From an uncultured Collinsella sp. (GTDB taxonomy: Bacteria > Actinomycetota > Coriobacteriia > Coriobacteriales > Coriobacteriaceae): a stretch of DNA of 47,448 nt. The notes under the pieces are model-generated. The model was not told where the DNA came from. It searched no databases and worked only from the letters and a program-made list of their open reading frames with translations. Location: positions 1 through 47,448 of the forward strand of contig CAUGNZ010000016.1 of the NCBI GenBank assembly GCA_959601045.1. Direction: 5' to 3'. Below are positions 43,288 to 47,448 of the stretch, piece after piece; the stretch's first letter is position 1, and each line of letters starts with the position of its first letter. The position numbers were made by a program, and so were the translations under genes.

Positions 43288-45630
43288 CTATTTTGCCACT
43301 TTAGGCTTAAAGGATTTCAGGCGCAGCGCATTGCTTACGACGCACACGCTCGACAGGCTCATGGCCGCGGCGCCAAACATCGGCGAGAGCTGCCATCCGG
43401 TGAGCGGGAAGAACACGCCCGCGGCGAGCGGAATGCCGATGCCGTTGTAGAACAGTGCCCAGAACAGGTCCTGCTTGATGTTGCGGATCGTGGCGCGCGA
43501 AAGCTCGATGGCGCGGGCGACGTCCATGAGGTCGCCGCGCATGAGCACCACGTCGGCGCCCTCCTTGGCGATGTCGGCGCCGGTGCCAATGGCAAGGCCC
43601 ACGTCGGCGCGCGCCAGGGCGGGGGAGTCATTGATGCCGTCGCCCACCATGGCGACCTTGCCGCCCGCATCCTGCAGTTCGCGCACGTGGCGTTCCTTGT
43701 CGGCGGGGAGGACGTCGGCGATAACCTGTTCGCTGGTGAGTCCCACGCGGCGGGCGATGGCCTCGGCCGTCACGCGGTTGTCGCCGGTGAGCATGCGCAC
43801 GTCGACGCCGAGCTTGCGGAGCGCGGCGATGGCCTCGGCGCTCGTTTCTTTGACCTCGTCAGCCACGGCGATGGTGCCGGCAAGCTCGCCGTTCTTGGCA
43901 AAGAACAGCGGCGTCTTGCCCTCGGCAGCGAACTGCTCGGCAAGACCGGCGGGCACCTCCGCGCCCAGCTCGTTCATCAGGCGCACGTTGCCGGCCGCGA
44001 TGACATTCTGCCCCTCGCGTGCCGTAACGCCTCGCCCGGGCACGGCGGCAAAGTCCTCGACCATGCGCGCGACGATTCCGCGCGACTCGCACTCGGCCAT
44101 AATCGCCTCGGCCAGCGGGTGCTCGCTCGAGCGCTCCAACGCGGCGGCCAGCTTGAGCAGCGCTTTTTCGCTCATGGCGGGCGAGCCGTCGGCGCGTGCG
44201 GCAACCACAATGTCGGTCACGGCCGGCTTGCCGCGGGTGACGGTGCCGGTCTTATCGAGCACCACGGTGCCCACGCTGCGCAGGTTCTCCAGCGCCTCGG
44301 CGCTCTTAAACAGAATGCCCATCTCGGCGCCCTTGCCGGTGCCCACCATAATTGCGACGGGCGTGGCCAGACCCAGTGCGCACGGACAGCTGATCACCAG
44401 CACGGCCACGGCGGAGGTGAGCGCCTCGTTGATGCTGCCGGTCAGTGCCATCCACACCACAAAGGTCACGGCCGAGATCACAAACACCACGGGCACAAAC
44501 ACGCCGGCGACCTTATCGGCCATGCGGGAGATGGGCGCCTTGGTGGCGTTGGCGTCCTCGACGAGCTGGATGATTTTGGCAAGCGACGTGTCGGCGCCCA
44601 CGCGTGTGGCACGGAAGGTAAACGAACCGGTGCGGTTGACGGTGGCGGCGTTGACGGTGTCGCCGGCGGTCTTTCCCACGGGGATGGACTCGCCGGTGAG
44701 CGCACTCTCGTCCACGGCCGACGCGCCCTCGAGTACCACGCCGTCGACAGGGATAGACTCGCCGGGGCGCACGCGCAGGACCTGGCCGGGAAGGATGCTG
44801 TCGACGTCCACCGTGGTCTCGCTGCCGTCCTCCGCCACGACGGTCGCGGTCTTGGGCGCCAGGTCGATCAGCGCCTCGATGGCGCCGCCGGTCTTGGATT
44901 TGCTGCGCGTCTCGAGGTATTTACCCACGGTGACGAGCGACAGGATCGTGCCGGCGCTCTCAAAATACAGATTGTCCATGCCCGTCATCATGGCCTCGTG
45001 GACCTGACCCGCGGCTAACTGGTCGGCCATGATGAACATGGCATAGAGCGACCAGGCGACGGAAGCGGTGGCGCCGACGGCGATGAGCGCGTCCATGGTG
45101 GGCGCGCCGTGAACGAGCGATTTAAACCCGTTGATAAAGTACGCGTCGTTGACATAGACGATGGGGATGAGCAGGACAAGCTCGGTGAGGGCGAGCGTCA
45201 TGCTGTGGATGTGGTCCGTGAAGATGCCGGGCAGTGGCCAACCGAGCATGTGCCCCATGCCTATGTAGAACAGCGGGATGAGGAAGGCGATCGAGACGAT
45301 GAGGCGGGCGCGCATGGCAGAGGCGGCGGCCTCCAATTTTTTGGTGGGCGACTCCATGTGGGCGGCGCCGGACCTGACCTGCGTGTTGCCGCTTGAGCCG
45401 GCGGCACCGGTGCCCGCATCGACGGGTGAGGCCGAGTAGCCCGCACGGTCGACGGCGGTGCAGATATCGTCGGAGGTGACCTGCGCGGGGTCATAGTCGA
45501 CCATCATGGAACCAGCGAGTAGGTTGACCGCGACGCTTTGGACGCCGTCGAGTTTGCTTACGGCGCGGTCCACGTGCGCCTGGCAGGCGGCGCATGTCAT
45601 GCCGCCCACGTCGAACTTATCTTGAGCCAT
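43288..45630 (-). CDS. copA: Copper-exporting P-type ATPase CopA
   Basis: The 780-residue P1B-ATPase has one N-terminal HMA domain (GGMTCAACQAHV), an extra linker rich in Gly/Ser/Ala, then membrane helices. Landmarks are TGES (ALTGESIPVG), the Cu(I) transport motif CPC in SCPCALGLATPVA, phosphorylation DKTGTVT, nucleotide-binding SSEHPLAEAI, and MLTGDN and GDGINDSPAL of the hinge. It pumps Cu(I) out of the cytosol. It is the first gene of the copA-copZ-csoR operon under the operator at 45688-45706. The CPC set fits Cu(I), not Zn. Confidence 0.96.
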   Translation of the reverse strand: MAQDKFDVGGMTCAACQAHVDRAVSKLDGVQSVAVNLLAGSMMVDYDPAQVTSDDICTAVDRAGYSASPVDAGTGAAGSSGNTQVRSGAAHMESPTKKLEAAASAMRARLIVSIAFLIPLFYIGMGHMLGWPLPGIFTDHIHSMTLALTELVLLIPIVYVNDAYFINGFKSLVHGAPTMDALIAVGATASVAWSLYAMFIMADQLAAGQVHEAMMTGMDNLYFESAGTILSLVTVGKYLETRSKSKTGGAIEALIDLAPKTATVVAEDGSETTVDVDSILPGQVLRVRPGESIPVDGVVLEGASAVDESALTGESIPVGKTAGDTVNAATVNRTGSFTFRATRVGADTSLAKIIQLVEDANATKAPISRMADKVAGVFVPVVFVISAVTFVVWMALTGSINEALTSAVAVLVISCPCALGLATPVAIMVGTGKGAEMGILFKSAEALENLRSVGTVVLDKTGTVTRGKPAVTDIVVAARADGSPAMSEKALLKLAAALERSSEHPLAEAIMAECESRGIVARMVEDFAAVPGRGVTAREGQNVIAAGNVRLMNELGAEVPAGLAEQFAAEGKTPLFFAKNGELAGTIAVADEVKETSAEAIAALRKLGVDVRMLTGDNRVTAEAIARRVGLTSEQVIADVLPADKERHVRELQDAGGKVAMVGDGINDSPALARADVGLAIGTGADIAKEGADVVLMRGDLMDVARAIELSRATIRNIKQDLFWALFYNGIGIPLAAGVFFPLTGWQLSPMFGAAAMSLSSVCVVSNALRLKSFKPKVAK

Positions 45631-45679
45631 GGCTTCTCCTTTCCGTGGTTCGGTGTTGGAATTGTTAACTTGCCGATAC

Positions 45680-45715
45680 TATACACCCATACCCCCTGGG
45701 GGTGTCCAGTATAGA
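45680..45715 (-). promoter_or_regulatory. CsoR-type operator and copA promoter
   Basis: ACCCCC-TGGGGGT (core in 45688-45706) is flanked by CTATAC on the left and GTATAG on the right, a long inverted repeat resembling CsoR boxes. On the minus strand TATAGT could be the -10 and TGGACA the -35, separated by 19 bp, so the operator would lie between the two boxes. It precedes copA by about 50 bp. Confidence 0.8.
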
Positions 45716-45781
45716 AAGAAATGTATGACATTTCGTTACAGATGAGGGTGGCTGCTCAATCGTTGGCAGCTCATGTCAAAC

Positions 45782-45918
45782 ATCTCGATCTGTAACATCT
45801 AGCGGGGAAAATGACCTCTAACTGTTACAGATCGAGATTATGTTTTGCGATGTTTGAGTTCGTCTCAATCTGTAACGTGTAGACCCGGTTTTGTCTCGTA
45901 ACTGTTACAGATTGAGAC
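45782..45918. repeat. 57-nt hairpin array E (two units)
   Basis: Units lie at 45782-45838 and 45862-45918 with a 23-bp linker. The second unit's core is the reverse orientation (GGTTTTG instead of an A-run), and its arms covary (GTCTCAATCTG with CAGATTGAGAC). It lies between divergent copA and the helicase gene. Confidence 0.95.
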
Positions 45919-46182
45919 AATCGGCCCAGACCCGCCTCGTCATCTGTGGTTTACGTGGGGGCATGCGAAGCACGGGTATACTAACCGGCGGCGAATCTGC
46001 TCCATCGCTTAGAGCTGCTGCGTCTGGACGGCGCGTGATAGGGCTGCCAAAGCGATCGCCAGCGTGCTGAGCAACGTCCTCTCTGTGCGCACCCGTTTTT
46101 GTATGTATTAGCGCACTACCAAGCACGCCCCGCGCGGCCGCATGCCGTGCCCATAACGCGTGCAGATAAGGAACAACAACAT
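45919..46182 (+). promoter_or_regulatory. Promoter and long leader of the DEAD-box helicase
   Basis: TATACT at 45977-45982 is a good -10, but no -35 is well spaced. From there a leader of about 195 nt runs to the ATG, with no gene in it. Long leaders are usual for cold-inducible RNA helicases, so post-transcriptional control is plausible. Confidence 0.45.

Positions 46183-47448
<1,266 letters not shown>

Noticed and set aside
28864..45918. Hairpins as integron attC sites
   Set aside because: Lengths (57 nt) fit, but the required GTTRRRY/RYYYAAC core and a cassette layout with one ORF per site are missing, and there is no integron integrase.
28864..45918. Hairpins as ordinary transcription terminators
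   Set aside because: They occur between convergent, divergent and co-directional genes, lack T-runs, and a canonical terminator is present separately for some of the genes.

Overview
The window looks like chromosomal DNA of a high-GC, anaerobic gut actinobacterium of the Coriobacteriia, most likely Collinsella or a close relative. This is inferred from gene content (split transketolase, GTG-started FtsE with a long Pro/Ala/Gln-rich head, Ala/Lys-extended L31, CsoR/CopZ/CopA locus, rubredoxin beside a flavin reductase) and from many palindromic intergenic repeats. No 16S rRNA is present, so the genus is not proven.

Layout. 1-2.9 kb: HAD phosphatase, citrate synthase and an ACT-domain protein on the minus strand. 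2.9-10.6 kb: an accessory island between two 65-bp direct repeats (2935-2999 and 10564-10628). It holds a truncated tyrosine integrase, an XRE regulator, a DUF2975 membrane protein and, divergently, a secreted-peptide/ABC cassette: peptide A, a 740-residue double permease, an ATPase, a permease-ATPase fusion and peptide B. 10.7-23.5 kb: core genes rpmE, secA, prfB, a YitT-family gene, both transketolase halves, ftsE, ftsX and rnr. 23.5-26.4 kb: small accessory genes (serine recombinase, VanZ-like, ArsC/Spx-like, MarR-like fragment) and tRNA-Gln and tRNA-Glu. 26.4-31.2 kb: TPR-like protein, smpB, flavin reductase, rubredoxin, and gpmA with an Nramp transporter on the minus strand. 31.6-37.9 kb: gltB and gltD. 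38-41.9 kb: a conserved unknown protein, a PD-(D/E)XK nuclease-like protein and an amidohydrolase. 42-45.7 kb: zinc-ribbon protein and the copper module csoR, copZ, copA with a CsoR-type operator. 46.2 kb to the end: a DEAD-box helicase running off the window.

Two things stand out. First, eleven copies of an intergenic hairpin, each exactly 57 nt (16-nt arms around a highly variable 25-nt core), occur singly or in arrays of two or three with 23-24-nt linkers, giving a period of about 80 bp. Arm covariation indicates that the hairpin is selected. Second, the island encodes what appears to be an undescribed peptide-export or peptide-immunity system: two distantly similar secreted peptides bracket an ABC machine whose permease unit occurs three times (two fused in tandem, one fused to an ATPase).

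At least five further palindromic repeat families lie between genes. Core genes here avoid UGA stops, and the RF2 gene carries SPT where SPF is usual. All functional statements come from motif reading; no database search was possible.
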